Origin: an uncultured Paraburkholderia sp.
Lineage (GTDB): Bacteria; Pseudomonadota; Gammaproteobacteria; Burkholderiales; Burkholderiaceae
Reading direction: 5' to 3'
Length of the DNA stretch: 64,000 nucleotides
Assembly (NCBI GenBank): GCA_940746715.1
Contig: CALNWN010000009.1
Coordinates: 1-64,000 of the forward strand
Shown here: positions 50,058 through 61,260 of the stretch, piece by piece
Layout of the letters: every line of letters begins with the position of its first letter
Position numbering within the stretch: the first letter of the stretch is position 1
Notes under the pieces: generated by a model
Database searches by the model: none
What the model was told of the DNA's origin: nothing
What the model saw: only the letters and a program-made list of their open reading frames with translations
Program-made: the position numbers and the translations under genes

Positions 50058-51287
50058 ATGAATCACCGCGAAGAAGCCCTGGCGCTCGACAGCGCCGACC
50101 CGCTCGCGCTGTCGCCGACCACCATCTACTTGGACGGCAATTCGCTCGGCGTGCCGCCGGCCGCCGCCGCGCAACGCGCGCAGACCGTGATAGCCGCCGA
50201 ATGGGGCGAAGGACTGATCCGCAGCTGGAATGCCGCAGGCTGGTTTGCGCTGCCCCGCCGTTTGGGCAACAAGCTCGCGCCGCTGATCGGCGCGGCGGAA
50301 AACGAAGTGGTCGTCGCCGATACCATTTCGATCAACCTGTTCAAAGTGCTGTCCGCCGCGCTGCGGCTCGCCCATGCGCGCGACCCGAAGCGCCGCGTGA
50401 TCGTCTCGGAGCGCGCGAACTTTCCGTCGGATCTGTACATCGCGCAGGGGCTGATCGAGCAACTGGACCGCGGCTATGAACTGCGTCTTGTCGACGATCC
50501 GTCAGAATTCCCTGAGGCGATTGGCGACGACACCGCCATCGCGATGATCACGCACGTGAACTACCGCACCGGCTACATGCACGACATGGCCGCGCTGACG
50601 AGGCTGATTCACGACAACGGCGCGCTCGCGCTGTGGGACCTCGCGCATTCGGCCGGCGCGGTGCCGGTCGACCTGAATGGCGTCGGCGCGGACTATGCCG
50701 TCGGTTGCACCTACAAGTATCTGAACGGCGGTCCCGCCTCGCCCGCGTTCGTGTGGGTGCCGAAGCGGCATCAGAACGATTTTGCGCAACCGCTTTCCGG
50801 CTGGTGGGGACATGCCGCCCCGTTCGAGATGGACCCGACGTATCGTCCGGACCCCGGCGTAGGCCGCTATCTGTGCGGCACGCAGCCGATGGTGTCGATG
50901 GCGCTCGTCGAATGCGGGCTCGACGTGTTCCTGCAGACCGACATGCAGGCGATCCGCCGGAAGTCGCTCGCCCTGACAGATCTCTTTATCGACCTTGTGG
51001 AAAAGCGTTGCAGCGAGTTTCCGCTGAAGCTCGTCACGCCGCGCGCGCATTCGCAGCGCGGCTCGCATGCGAGCTTCGAACATCCGCATGGCTATGAGGT
51101 GATGCAGGCGTTGATTGCGCGCGGCGTGATCGGCGATTATCGCGAGCCGCATGTGCTGCGCTTCGGGTTCACGCCGCTCTACACGCGCTTCGTCGATGTC
51201 TGGGACGCCGTCGAAACGTTGCGCGACGTGCTTGCGCGCGAGACCTGGCGCGCGCCCGAATTCGCCGCACGCGGCGCCGTGACCTGA
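50058..51287 (+). CDS. kynU: Kynureninase
   Basis: KynU cleaves kynurenine to anthranilate and alanine using pyridoxal phosphate. The 409-residue protein has [40 protein letters not shown] and the PLP-lysine motif [20 protein letters not shown]. Length is normal and no interruption is seen. It lies 46 bases after kynB and 12 bases before kynA, so it is the middle gene of the operon and the only intact one. Without KynA and KynB it could act only on imported kynurenine. Confidence 0.95.
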   Translation: MNHREEALALDSADPLALSPTTIYLDGNSLGVPPAAAAQRAQTVIAAEWGEGLIRSWNAAGWFALPRRLGNKLAPLIGAAENEVVVADTISINLFKVLSAALRLAHARDPKRRVIVSERANFPSDLYIAQGLIEQLDRGYELRLVDDPSEFPEAIGDDTAIAMITHVNYRTGYMHDMAALTRLIHDNGALALWDLAHSAGAVPVDLNGVGADYAVGCTYKYLNGGPASPAFVWVPKRHQNDFAQPLSGWWGHAAPFEMDPTYRPDPGVGRYLCGTQPMVSMALVECGLDVFLQTDMQAIRRKSLALTDLFIDLVEKRCSEFPLKLVTPRAHSQRGSHASFEHPHGYEVMQALIARGVIGDYREPHVLRFGFTPLYTRFVDVWDAVETLRDVLARETWRAPEFAARGAVT

Positions 51288-51298
51288 GGAGCGCACGA

Positions 51299-51872
51299 AT
51301 GAACGATCACATGCAAACGCCGGGCTTGCCCGAAGGAAGTGCCCGCGCAGGGTTGCCCCTTTGGCCATGGACGCGCTGCGTCCGCGAATGCGCCCGCCGC
51401 AAAGGCTTCCGCAGCCGACGGCTGGCACGACGCGCAGCTCGATTTTTCCGAGTCGATGAGCTACGGCGATTATCTGTCGCTCGGCACGGTGCTGAACGCG
51501 CAGCATCCGTTGTCGCCCGATCACAACGAGATGCTGTTCATCATCCAGCATCAGACGAGCGAATTGTGGATGAAGCTCGCGCTGTACGAGTTGCGTGCCG
51601 CGCTCGCCGCGGTGCATCGCGACGAGCTGCCGCCGGCGTTCAAGATGCTCGCGCGCGTCTCGCGGATCATGGAGCAGCTCGTGCAGGCCTGGAACGTCCT
51701 CGCGACGATGACGCCGTCCGAAGAATACACGTCGATGCGGCCCTATCTCGGCAGCTCGTCGGGATTCCAGTCTTATCAATATCGGCAGATCGAGTTTCTG
51801 CTCGGCAACAAGAACGAGCAGATGCACAAAGCCCGCGTCACCGCATCGAGCGCGGCTTTCGAAGCCGAATAG
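51299..51872 (+). pseudogene. kynA: Tryptophan 2,3-dioxygenase, N-terminal half only
   Basis: KynA is the heme enzyme that opens the tryptophan ring. After [18 protein letters not shown], an extra G near 51351 shifts the frame; homology continues as [15 protein letters not shown] and then [60 protein letters not shown] and KNEQM. The family continues for about 130 more residues with the distal heme-pocket helices, but here homology decays and stops near 51872. The adjacent sequence is the truncated end of an unrelated minus-strand gene, so a deletion has removed the kynA 3' half. Confidence 0.88.
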
Positions 51873-51873
51873 C

Positions 51874-52317
51874 TCAAGTGATATCAAGCGCAACAAGCGC
51901 CGCTTGGCTGGAAACATTCACAATGCTGCCGGCGCGTTTTGCCTCGATCATCCCTCGCGCGACATGCTTCGCGACCAGCGCCGCGCCCCTCGCGTTCACC
52001 GCCGTCACACGATCGAAACTCGCGGCAGTGGTATCCACCGCTCGCTCGAGCAACGCAATGCCGGCGCAGTTGACCAGACCGTCGAAAGCACCGAGCGACA
52101 GAAACGCCTCATCTATCGCGGCCTCGTCGCTAACGTCGAGCTTCAATGGTTCACAGCCGGTCTCCTCGGCGAGACGCGCAAGCTCGTTCGTATTGCGCGC
52201 CGCCGCCACGACTGCCGCGCCGGCCGCGCACAACATTTCGACCATCGCCCGCCCAATCCCGCTCGACGCGCCCGTCACCAGTATCGAGCGACCCGAGAAA
52301 TCAAAAGTAGCATTCAT
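51874..52317 (-). pseudogene. Short-chain dehydrogenase of the polyol operon, C-terminal half missing
   Basis: The start at 52317 overlaps the FGGY kinase stop by 4 bases. The protein has the NAD(P)-binding SILVTGASSGIGRAMVEML, FDGLVNCAGIALLERAVDTT and the Ser region SIVNVSSQAALVALD, as in L-xylulose reductase-like SDRs. It then ends at a stop near 51874, before the YxxxK catalytic pair. About 100 residues are missing, so it must be inactive. The break abuts the broken end of kynA on the opposite strand, which marks one deletion junction. Confidence 0.85.
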
Positions 52318-53557
52318 GATGTTTGCAAGCGATGCATGACCGGCTTCAATGCCGGATACAGATCCTTATAGATGTCGAACCGCTCGTCGTAGCGCGCCAT
52401 GCGCGCGGCGTCGAGCTGCGCTCGTTCGATCAGCGTGATCCATCCGCCTTGCGCCGCCTCGCGCGAAATCAGTCCCACGCCAAGCGCGGCAAGCAGCGCA
52501 GCGCCCATCGCCGCTTCCACTTCCTGCTCGATCGTATAGACCGGATAGCCGGTGATGTCGGCGATGATCTGCATCCACAAATCCGAATGTGCTGCGCCGC
52601 CGACCACGATCAGCTTGTCCTCGAGCGACTGAGCGCCTTGCCGCCCCGCCTCGATGTTGTGCTTCAGCGCGAAGGACACGCCCTCCAGCACCGCGCGATA
52701 CAGATGCGCCCGCGTATGAAAAAGGCTCAGGCCGACGAACGCGCCGCTCGCCTTCGCGTCCCACACGGGGCTGCGTTCGCCTATCAGATACGGCAGAAAC
52801 ATCACGCCATCCGACCCGGCCGGCACTTTCGCCGCGCTTTCTTCGAGCAGGCGATGCGGATCGCCATGCGGCGTCGCGCGTGCAGCTTCGATCTCCGCCT
52901 GGCAGAACTGATCGCGATACCACGTCACCGAGGCTCCCGCGGTAATCGCACCGCCGAATACATAGATATCGCGCTGGCTGTTAAAAACGTGAGGCATGCT
53001 AATCAACCCGTGACGTGCATCGACGGTCTGATTGATATAGCCCCAACACATGCTGGTGCCGATCATCGCCACATGCTGGCCGGCGCGGCTCACGCCAGCC
53101 GCGAACGTCGCGACCGCGGCGTCCACGCCGCCTGCCACAATCGCCGTGCCTGCCGCGAGACCGAGCTGCTCTGTCCATTGCGAAAGCAGACCAGATCGAC
53201 GTTGCCCCGCACCCACTCGACCTGATCGGTCGCGCACCGGTCCATCCATATCAGACACGGATACAGCGGCCGCATGTCGCGATCGACGGGGATGCCGGAA
53301 CCGCCGTACAGGCTGCTCACGCACACGGCCTTGATGGAATCCGCCGCGACGCCCGTCTCCTTCGCCTGCCGCACGCAGGCGGCAATGCATTCGGTGACGG
53401 CCTTGAACCATACCGCCGGCCATTGCTCGGCCCACAGCGGCCTCGGCGTATCCGGCTGATAACTCGACGCATGCTGCGCCACGATAGCGCCATGCCGGTC
53501 GACCAGCAGCGCCTTCGTGCTCTGCGTGCCGATATCCACGCCGATGACGTATTCCAT
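52314..53557 (-). pseudogene. FGGY-family carbohydrate kinase with internal deletion
   Basis: From ATG 53557 the N-terminal lobe reads VIGVDIGTQSTKALLVDRHG and CLIWMDRCATDQVEWVRGNV, then breaks at about 53190. The next frame reads LLSQWTEQLGLAAGTAIVAG and GGVDAAVATFAAGVSRAGQH, IGTSMCWGYINQ and GVMFLPYLIGERSPVWDAKA to 52314. In the family about 100 residues lie between these parts, including substrate-contact regions. Both a deletion and a frame change are therefore present. The kinase would have phosphorylated a sugar or polyol product such as xylulose or erythrulose. Confidence 0.85.
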
Positions 53558-53601
53558 ACAGTCTCCGTTATTATGTCACGCTGATCGGTAGAGGCGCGGG
53601 C

Positions 53602-54699
53602 TCACCCGCGCGGCTTCATCAGCACCTTGATCGAATCGAGCGAATTGGCGACCTTGATCGCCTCGTCCCATTCTTCCAGCGAAAACCCGTGTGTGACAAT
53701 GCCTTTCGATGTCACGAGTCCGCGCGCTAGCAGATCGATGGCGATCGGATAGCAATAAGGCCCCAGATGCGCGCCGCGCACATCGAGCTCCTTGCGGTCG
53801 CCGATCACGGACCAGTCGAGCATGGTATCCGCGCCGAACACCGAAAACTCCACGAAGCGCCCGAGCTTGCGAATCAGGTCCATGCCCTGGTTGACGCCGA
53901 TCGGCGCGCCGGTCGTTTCAATATAGACATCGCAGCCGTAGCCGTCAGTCAGCGAATGGACGATCGCGAGCGCGTCGTCCTTTTTCGGGTTGATCGTCAC
54001 GTCGGCACCGTACTCGCGGGCGAGCGCGAGGCGCTCTTCCACCAGATCGATTACCACCAGCTTCTTCGGCGTTTTCAGGTGCGCGACCTGCGTCATCATC
54101 AAACCGAGCGGCCCCGCGCCTGCAATCACGACGACGTCGTCCAGCTGCAGGTCGCCGCGACTGACGGTGTGAATCGCGCACGCGAGCGGTTCAATGATAG
54201 CGGCGTCTTCCAGAGAGATGCCATCCGGGATCTTGTGGACGATCGCGGTCGGCGGAATACGCATGTACTCGGCCATGCCGCCGTCCGCGACTTCGCGTTG
54301 AAAGCCGAAGATGTTGTGCACCTCGCACATCCAGTATTGGCCCGACTTGCAATAGCGGCACTTGCCGCACGGCACGATCTGCTCCGCGATCACGCGGTCG
54401 CCCGCCTTCACGCCGAAATGCTCGGCTGCGCCTTCACCGAGCTCCTGCACGTAACCGAAGAACTCGTGCCCCGGAATCACCGGCGCCTTGACCCACGGAC
54501 TCGGGCCGCCCCAAAACATTTTTGCGCCCGAATGGCATTTGCAATCGCTCGCGCAGATCCCGCAGGCGGCAATACGGATCACCAGTTCATGCGCTCGCGG
54601 GCGCGGTCTCGCGACCTGTTCGACGCGATAGTCTTTCGGCGCGTGGCAGACAATCGCCGTCATGTTCTGCTTGTCGGATGAAGTGAATGGATTCGTCAT
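53602..54699 (-). CDS. Zinc-dependent polyol dehydrogenase (erythritol/threitol dehydrogenase-like)
   Basis: The 365-residue medium-chain dehydrogenase starts MTNPFTSSDKQNMTAIVC at 54699. The catalytic zinc ligands are seen in AACGICASDCKCH and VIPGHEFFGYV, and the structural zinc loop in QIVPCGKCRYCKSGQYWMC. The NAD-binding motif is VVVIAGAGPLGLMMTQVAHL. Similar Burkholderia proteins are predicted to oxidise erythritol or L-threitol, or sorbitol-like polyols. It is intact and lies within an operon whose kinase and SDR are broken. Confidence 0.85.
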   Translation of the reverse strand: MTNPFTSSDKQNMTAIVCHAPKDYRVEQVARPRPRAHELVIRIAACGICASDCKCHSGAKMFWGGPSPWVKAPVIPGHEFFGYVQELGEGAAEHFGVKAGDRVIAEQIVPCGKCRYCKSGQYWMCEVHNIFGFQREVADGGMAEYMRIPPTAIVHKIPDGISLEDAAIIEPLACAIHTVSRGDLQLDDVVVIAGAGPLGLMMTQVAHLKTPKKLVVIDLVEERLALAREYGADVTINPKKDDALAIVHSLTDGYGCDVYIETTGAPIGVNQGMDLIRKLGRFVEFSVFGADTMLDWSVIGDRKELDVRGAHLGPYCYPIAIDLLARGLVTSKGIVTHGFSLEEWDEAIKVANSLDSIKVLMKPRG

Positions 54700-54740
54700 T
54701 GCATGATCCTGCCAAGTGGAAATCAATGGAGAAGAGAGCG

Positions 54741-55748
54741 TTACTTTCTGCGGTCGCGGCTGATATAGATCGCGAGCAGAATGATTCCGCCCTTGATCAC
54801 GTTTTGCACATACGGATTCACGCCGACCATGTTCAACCCGTTGTTCAGCACGCCGAGCAGCAGCGCGCCGATCAAGGTGCCGATAATCGAACCGCGCCCG
54901 CCGGAGATCGACGTGCCGCCCATTACCACGGCGGCGATGGCGTCGAGTTCGAAGCCCACGCCCGCGTTCGGCTGGCCGCTCATCAGACGCGCGGTCAACA
55001 CGATCGCGGCAAACGAAGACGTGAGTCCCGCAATCGTGTAGACGATCAGCTTCACGCGCGCGACGCGCACGCCCGATAGCCGCGTCGCCTGTTCATTGCC
55101 GCCGATCGCATACACGTAGCGGCCAAACGGCATACGTTCGAGCAGCACCCACGCGATCACATAAATCACGGCCATGATTACGACGGGCGCCTGAATCCCG
55201 AGAATCTTGCCGCTGCCGAAGAAGCTGACCCAGTCGGGCAAGCCGTCAATCGGATAACCGCCGGTGTAGATGAGCGCGAGGCCGCGCGCTATGCCCATCG
55301 TCGCGAGCGTGACGATGATCGGCGGCATCCCGGCAAACGCGACGAAGAATCCATTGGCCGCGCCGAAACCGAGGCCCACTGCAAGGCCGATTGCCAATGC
55401 AGCGAGCGCATTCATGCCGGCCACCATGAGCCCGGCGGCGAGCGTGCCCGACAGCGCCATGACCGAGCCGACCGAGAGGTCGATGCCGCCCGTCAGAATC
55501 ACGCAAGTCATGCCGACCGCGATGATCGCGTTGATCGACACCTGACGCAGCACGTTCTCGATGTTCGCCGCGGAGAGGAAGCTGTCGCTCGCGAACACCA
55601 TCACGATGCACACCACGAGCAGGCCGATGAACGGGTAGAACAGAGTGGAACGCTTTAACGCGGCCCACGTGAAGCGCACCGGCGCGCCGGGCGTATTGCT
55701 GCTGATGCTCGAGGTTTTCGGCGACGAAGAGGAATTAGGCGTGTTCAT
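54741..55748 (-). CDS. RbsC-type sugar ABC transporter permease
   Basis: The 335-residue inner-membrane protein has about eight to ten helices and RbsC-family motifs: [54 protein letters not shown] and [20 protein letters not shown]. It would form the channel of a pentose/polyol importer with the ATPase and binding protein next door. The start MNTPNSSSS at 55748 overlaps the ATPase stop by 14 bases. It is intact. Confidence 0.9.
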   Translation of the reverse strand: MNTPNSSSSPKTSSISSNTPGAPVRFTWAALKRSTLFYPFIGLLVVCIVMVFASDSFLSAANIENVLRQVSINAIIAVGMTCVILTGGIDLSVGSVMALSGTLAAGLMVAGMNALAALAIGLAVGLGFGAANGFFVAFAGMPPIIVTLATMGIARGLALIYTGGYPIDGLPDWVSFFGSGKILGIQAPVVIMAVIYVIAWVLLERMPFGRYVYAIGGNEQATRLSGVRVARVKLIVYTIAGLTSSFAAIVLTARLMSGQPNAGVGFELDAIAAVVMGGTSISGGRGSIIGTLIGALLLGVLNNGLNMVGVNPYVQNVIKGGIILLAIYISRDRRK

Positions 55749-57252
55749 GCAGGGCTCCACGAGTACCGGCGGTTGCATAGGTCATCACGGCATTCGAGTC
55801 GATCTGATCGCCTTCGAGCAGCGCCTCGATACGGCCTTGCCGGAACACGGCGACGCGATCGCACATGCCGACAATCTCCGGCAGTTCCGACGAAATCATG
55901 ATGATCGAATAGCCGCGCGCCGTGAGTTCGCGCATCAGCAGATAGATTTCTGTCTTCGCGCCGACGTCGATGCCGCGCGTCGGTTCGTCGAAGATCAGAA
56001 TGTTGGTGTGATGGTTCAGCCAGCGCGCGATCACCACCTTCTGCTGGTTGCCGCCCGAGAGCGTGGCGACTTCGGTGTGCATGGTCGGCGCCTTCGCCCA
56101 CGCGTTTCATGATGTCGGCGGTGGCACGCGCTTCGCTGCGCTGATCGATGAAAAAGCGCAGCGAGCGATACTTGCCGAGGTTATTGATCGAAATATTCTG
56201 CTTGATCGAAAAGTCCGTAATGAGGCCTTCCGTCTTGCGGCTTTCAGGCAGAATGCCCACGCCCGCGCGCAATGCATCGGCGGGATCGGACAATTTCGCC
56301 GCCTCGCCGTTGATGCGAATCTCCTTCGCATAAGCAGGGTCCGCGCCGATCACGGCGAGCGCGGTCTCGGTGCGGCCCGAGCCGACGAGTCCCGCGAAGC
56401 CCAGAATCTCGCCTTCGCGCAGCGTGAATTGCAGCACCGGGCCGTCTTTCAGCAACTGCAGCTTCCGCACGTCGAGCACGATCTTCGCGTCGGCGCGCAG
56501 CGGCGGCTTCGGCGGAAAGCTGCTTTCGATGCGGCGCCCCACCATCATCTCGACAAGCCGGCTCACGTCGGACTGCGAGACCTCCGTCATGCCGGCATAC
56601 TGTCCATCGCGCAGCACGGTGATGCGGTCGCACACCTCGAAGATTTCTTCCAGGTGATGGGAGATAAAAATCATCGCCACGCCCTGCTTTTTCAGGTCGC
56701 GCATGATCGCAAACAGGTGCTCGGCTTCGGCGGGCGCGAGCGTCGCGGTCGGTCATCGAGAATCAGAATGCGCGCCTCGAGCGACAGCGCCTTGCCGATT
56801 TCCACGAACTGCTGCTGCGCAACCGACAGCTCGCGAATCGGCACGGACACATCGATCGACACGCCGAGCCGCGCAAAAATCTCCGCCGCCGCGCGCCGCA
56901 TCTTGCCGCGTTCGAGGAGGCCCAGACCGTTCTTCATCTCGCGACCGAGAAAGATGTTCTCCACCGCATTCAGATACGGAATCAGACTGAACTCCTGGAA
57001 CACGATGCCGACGCCCGCCGCCACCGCGTCGTGATAGTTCGCGAAGTGGCGCGGCTCGCCTTCTATCGTGATCGTGCCTTCGTCCGGTTGATAGATGCCG
57101 CACAGGATCTTCATCAGCATCGACTTGCCCGCGCCGTTTTCGCCGAGCAGCGCGTGAATCTCGCCGCGCGCGATGTCGAGGTGAATGCCCTGTAGCGCCT
57201 TCACGCCAGGAAAGCTTTTGCTGATGTTCTCGAGCTTGAGTATCGTGTCCAT
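55735..57252 (-). pseudogene. RbsA-type double-domain sugar ABC ATPase, two frameshifts
   Basis: The start [20 protein letters not shown] is at 57252. Domain 1 has Walker [15 protein letters not shown], where Met replaces the usual Thr after Ser, and the signature-like [20 protein letters not shown]. Near 56754 a base is lost in Walker B (ILILD-E) and homology moves to [20 protein letters not shown] and to domain 2, [20 protein letters not shown]. Near 56096 another shift leads to [20 protein letters not shown] and [20 protein letters not shown], ending at 55735. Repaired length is about 505 residues, normal. The intact permease and binding protein are therefore without a cognate ATPase. Confidence 0.87.
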
Positions 57253-57326
57253 CGCTGCTCCATCGCTGCCCGCCGCCATGTCGAGCGGCCATGTCAAGCC
57301 GCGCTCCGCGGCGGCGGGCATTCGGC

Positions 57327-58286
57327 TTACCAGCTGAAACCTTTCGCGTTACTGCGGTCGATCATCTTCACATCGACGGGAATGGCCTTCGGCACATTGG
57401 CGCCCCACTTTTTCGCGTACGCGATGCCGAGCGCAATGCGCACCTGGTCCGCGGGAAACTGCGCGGACGTTTCGACGAACTTCGAATTCGGCTTCTGGAT
57501 CGCGGCGATCGCTTCCGGCGCGCCGTCGACGCTCATCAGCTTGATGTCCTTGCCTGAGGACTCGATTGCGGACAGCGCGCCCATCGAACCGCCGTCGTTC
57601 ACGCTGAAGATGCCTTTCAGGTTCGGATGCGCCTGGATCATGTTCTCGGTGACGGAAAGCGCGGTCGCACGCTCCTGCTTGCCGTTTTGCGTATCCACGA
57701 GCTTCACTCCCGGCGCCTTCGCGAGCGCCGCCTTGCAGCCGCGCACGCGTTCCAGAATCGGCACGACCGGAATGCCGTCGAGAATCGCCACTTCGCCGCT
57801 GCCGCCAATCGACTTCGCGAGGTAATCGCAGGCCATCTGTCCCGCGTCGAAGTTCTTCGAGCCGACGAACGAGTCGACCGGACCGTTCGCGTTCGCGTTC
57901 GCATCTACCGCGACCACGACGACGCCCGCTTTTTTCGCCGACGTCACCGCGGATTGAATGCCTGTCGAGTCCGTCGGATTCACGAGCAGAATGTCGATCT
58001 TCTTCTGCAGCATGTTTTCCACGTCGCTCACCTGCTTGCTCACGTCGTGATGCGCGTCGGTCACGACAACCGTTGCACCCGTCGATGCAGCGGCCTCGTT
58101 CAGCGCCTTCTGCATGGTCACGAAATACGGGTTGTTCAGCTCCTGGAACGTCATGCCGATCTTGAGCGGCGCAGCCTGTGCGGCGGGCGCAGCGATGCAT
58201 GAAAGACTCAATGCGAGGCTCGCGAAGAGAAGGCCGCTGCGCGCGAATGGAGTCGACGAGGCCTGTTTCAGGGTGGTTTGCGTCAT
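57327..58286 (-). CDS. RbsB-type periplasmic sugar-binding protein
   Basis: The 319-residue protein starts at 58286 with a signal peptide cleaved after AAQA, giving mature [20 protein letters not shown]. It follows the periplasmic-binding-protein type 1 fold: [60 protein letters not shown] and [20 protein letters not shown]. It captures a pentose or polyol for the neighbouring permease. It is intact and is the first gene of the operon after the AraC regulator. Confidence 0.9.
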   Translation of the reverse strand: MTQTTLKQASSTPFARSGLLFASLALSLSCIAAPAAQAAPLKIGMTFQELNNPYFVTMQKALNEAAASTGATVVVTDAHHDVSKQVSDVENMLQKKIDILLVNPTDSTGIQSAVTSAKKAGVVVVAVDANANANGPVDSFVGSKNFDAGQMACDYLAKSIGGSGEVAILDGIPVVPILERVRGCKAALAKAPGVKLVDTQNGKQERATALSVTENMIQAHPNLKGIFSVNDGGSMGALSAIESSGKDIKLMSVDGAPEAIAAIQKPNSKFVETSAQFPADQVRIALGIAYAKKWGANVPKAIPVDVKMIDRSNAKGFSW

Positions 58287-58410
58287 GGTTATCTCCGTTT
58301 TTGAAGTGAGCACGTCCGTCACGCTGTCGTCGGACAGCGCGATACGTGTTGGTACGCGGGTCATGCAAGGCGCCTTGCCAGAAACGGCGCGGCGGTGGAT
58401 CAAGCGTGCG

Positions 58411-59341
58411 CTACGTTGGCGGGAATGCAGCCGCCGCAGGACGCGGCAAACCCGGCGAGACGGCGATCGGGGGCGCGTCGTCGATACCCTTGCCGCGCGC
58501 GGCGGCTTCTTCCGACGCATCGTGGCTCGCGTCGTTCAGTTGCTGATAGCGGCGAAACTTCGAAGGCGCCATGCCTTTCGCCACGAGAAACTGCCGGTTG
58601 AAATTCGACAGGTTGTTAAAGCCCGCCTTGAAACAGATATCCGTCACGCTCAGTTCGCTGTCGGTCAGCAACTGACACGCGAGATTGATGCGCATGCGGT
58701 TCACGTACTGCACGAACGGCAGGCCCGTGTGACGGCGGAAATAACGCGAAAACGCGCTCACGCTCTGGCCGGCCAGTTGCGCGAGATCCGATTCGCGCAG
58801 CTCGTTCGCGAGGTTCTTGCCGATATACGAAAGCACATGATTGATGCGTGTCGACGCGAAGCCCGTCGGGTCCGCCTGATAAGCGGAGCTAGCGAGCGTC
58901 TCGCGGTCGTCGGCGTTCATCAGGATTTCCAGCATCGACATGAACAGCACCAGACGGCGCAGCCCGCGCGCCGAACGACACGCCGCGTCGCGAATCGGCC
59001 AGCAGCGCCTCGACCTGGCGCCACTCGGGAAAGCTCTCGAGACAGCTCGACACGAATTCCTGGCCGAACTGCACGACGAGATTGCGCTGCACGATGCTCT
59101 CGCCTTCGGGCACGTCGCTCACCCAGTTATGCGGCAGGTTCGGGCCCATCAACACGAGATTGCCCGGCGCGAAGCTGCTGATGTAATCGCCGACGAACAT
59201 CTTGCCGGTGGTCGCCACGATCAGATGGATCTCGTATTCCGGATGAAAATGCCAGCGTACCGTGCAATACGGATAGCCGTGCGACCATACCTTGAACGAC
59301 TCGTCACGGCGTACTTCCACAATCTCGAGATCGGGTTGCAC
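58411..59341 (-). pseudogene. AraC-family regulator of the polyol operon, frameshifted
   Basis: The GTG at 59341 opens a cupin-like sensing domain (YPYCTVRWHFHPEYEIHLIV, FVGDYISSFAPGNLVLMGPN). Near 58968 the frame is lost. The adjacent frame continues with VLFMSMLEILMNADDRETLA and the C-terminal double helix-turn-helix (LAQLAGQSVSAFSRYFRRHT, ISVTDICFKAGFNN-like 'LSVTDICFKAGFNNLSNFNR'). The sequence TTCGGCGCGCGGG appears to lack one GC in the run. The repaired protein is about 310 residues. It would have activated the importer and catabolic genes downstream. Confidence 0.85.
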
Positions 59342-59727
59342 TGTCTGCCTCCATGATGCGGCCCAAGGGAGCGGCCGCTCGTCTTCGTCTTGTACAGCGA
59401 AAAGTAGCCTTCAAACGCGCGGGCCACCACTAAAAATGAGACCGTGGACCGATACTTTTTTGCATTCGGGTAAGTCCGGACGGGCGAGAGGTCAAAAATG
59501 ATGCAATGCAAAACGCCTGATCAGGCGTGCCCGGACGGGTTGCTTCGTGCGCGCGACGAGGCGGCGCGGCCACGGCCCGCCGCGCTGCGCCACGAAAACA
59601 TCGCGTGCTCGCCTTGACTTTCGTTTCGGCGGGTACGATCATTCGCCCAAAAGCAGAGCAAATGCTCTAGCGACCAATAAATGCGCGCGACGAGCCGCGC
59701 AGCATCTGAGACAGATGGAGACGCACA
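59342..59727. other. Divergent regulatory region between araC and the polyol dehydrogenase
   Basis: The 386 bases hold no recognised gene. A perfect 16-bp palindrome lies at 59513-59528. The AT-richer stretch at 59390-59520 probably carries the promoters, but no strong box pair was found. Confidence 0.5.
59513..59528. promoter_or_regulatory. Perfect palindrome ACGCCTGATCAGGCGT
   Basis: ACGCCTGATCAGGCGT is fully self-complementary with no spacer and sits in the divergent araC/dehydrogenase region. It may be an operator for the SorC- or AraC-type regulator of this locus. It lacks a T run, so it is not called a terminator. Confidence 0.4.
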
Positions 59728-61136
59728 ATGAGCAGCGGGCAAGGCAGCGGCGAGGCCGCAAACGTGATTCTGCATATCGGCGCGGGATCGTTTCATCGCG
59801 CGCATCAGGCATGGTATCTCCACAGGCTGAACGAAGCGAGGCGGCCGGACGAGCCGCGCTGGTCGCTCACCGTCGGCAATATCCGCAGCGACATGAACGC
59901 GGTGCTCGAAGCACTGGCCGCGCAAAACGGCGTCTACACGCTCGAAACCGTCACGCCGCAAGGCGAGCGCGCGTACGAGACGATCCGCTCCATTGAACGC
60001 GTGCTGCCGTGGACCGAAAGCCTCGATGCGCTGATCGAAGCCGGCGCCGATCCGGCCTGCAAGATCATTTCGTTCACAGTGACGGAAGGCGGCTACTACC
60101 TCGACGAACACGATCGACTGGACACGGCCCCCGATCTGTCCACCGATCTCAAAGGCGGACACACCACGATCTACGGCGCGCTGGCGGCGATTCTCGACGC
60201 GCGCATGAAAGCCGGCGCCGGTCCCGTCACACTGCAGACCTGCGACAACCTGCGCCGCAACGGCGAGCGTTTTCATGCCGGCATGAGCGCGTTTCTCGAA
60301 CTGCGCGGCGCGGGCGAACTCGCACAATGGTTCGACGACAACACGGCGTGTCCGAGTTCGATTGTCGACCGCATTACGCCGCGCCCGACGCCGGACGTGC
60401 GCGAGCGGGTGAAGGCCGCGACGGGCGTGGACGATACGTGCCCTGTGATGGGCGAAGCGTTTATCCAGTGGGTGATCGAAGAGCGCTTCATCGCGGGCCG
60501 TCCGGCGTGGAAGAAGGTCGGCGCGGAACTGGTGGATTCGGTGCTGCCCTACGAAGAAGCGAAGATCCGCATTCTCAACGCGACGCATAGCTGCATTGCG
60601 TGGGCCGGCACGCTCGTCGGCCTGAACTACATTCACGAAGGTACGCACGACGCGGACATCCGCCAGTTCGCTTTCGACTACGTGACCGAAGACGTGATTC
60701 CCTGTCTCACGCCGAGCCCGCTCGATCTCGAACGCTATCGCGACGTCGTGCTCGAACGCTTCGGCAATCCTTATATCCAGGACACGAACCAGCGGGTTGC
60801 GGCTGACGGCTTCTCGAAACTGCCCGGCTTCATCGCGCCACGCTCGCCGAATGCTTCGAGCGCGGCGTCACGCCGGCGGCGACCGCGATGCTGCCTGCGC
60901 TGTTCTTCCGTTTCCTCGAACGCTGGCGGGCGGGCACGCTGCCCTACACGTACCAGGACGGCGTGATGGACAAGCGCGTGGCACGCGGCTTCTTCGCGGC
61001 GCCCGATCCGTTGCAGGCGTTTGCGGCAGACCGGCTGCTGTGGGGCAGCATGGCAGGTACGCAAGAACTCGAATCCGCCCTGGCGGGCGCGTTGGCGCGC
61101 GTCGACGTGTGGCTTGCGAAACGCGGGCAGGTGTAA
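59728..61136 (+). pseudogene. Mannitol/D-arabinitol dehydrogenase family protein, frameshifted
   Basis: The start at 59728 has GGAG upstream. The protein has the NAD-binding N-terminus [20 protein letters not shown], then [40 protein letters not shown] and [20 protein letters not shown], as in D-arabinitol 4-dehydrogenase (DalD), which makes D-xylulose. After [15 protein letters not shown] a base is lost near 60840 and the remaining part ([40 protein letters not shown]) lies in another frame to 61136. The repaired length is about 470 residues. It precedes a xylulokinase, consistent with a pentitol pathway. Confidence 0.87.
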
Positions 61137-61260
61137 CGCAGCACCGTATTCCCAGTCCGTTCACGGCTCACCCGCGCGCGGTGCCAGGCTTAATGCGCAT
61201 GGCACCGCGCGCCGTGTGCGGCTAAAGTAGTGCATCTCCAACGACGAAGGTTTCGCGCCC

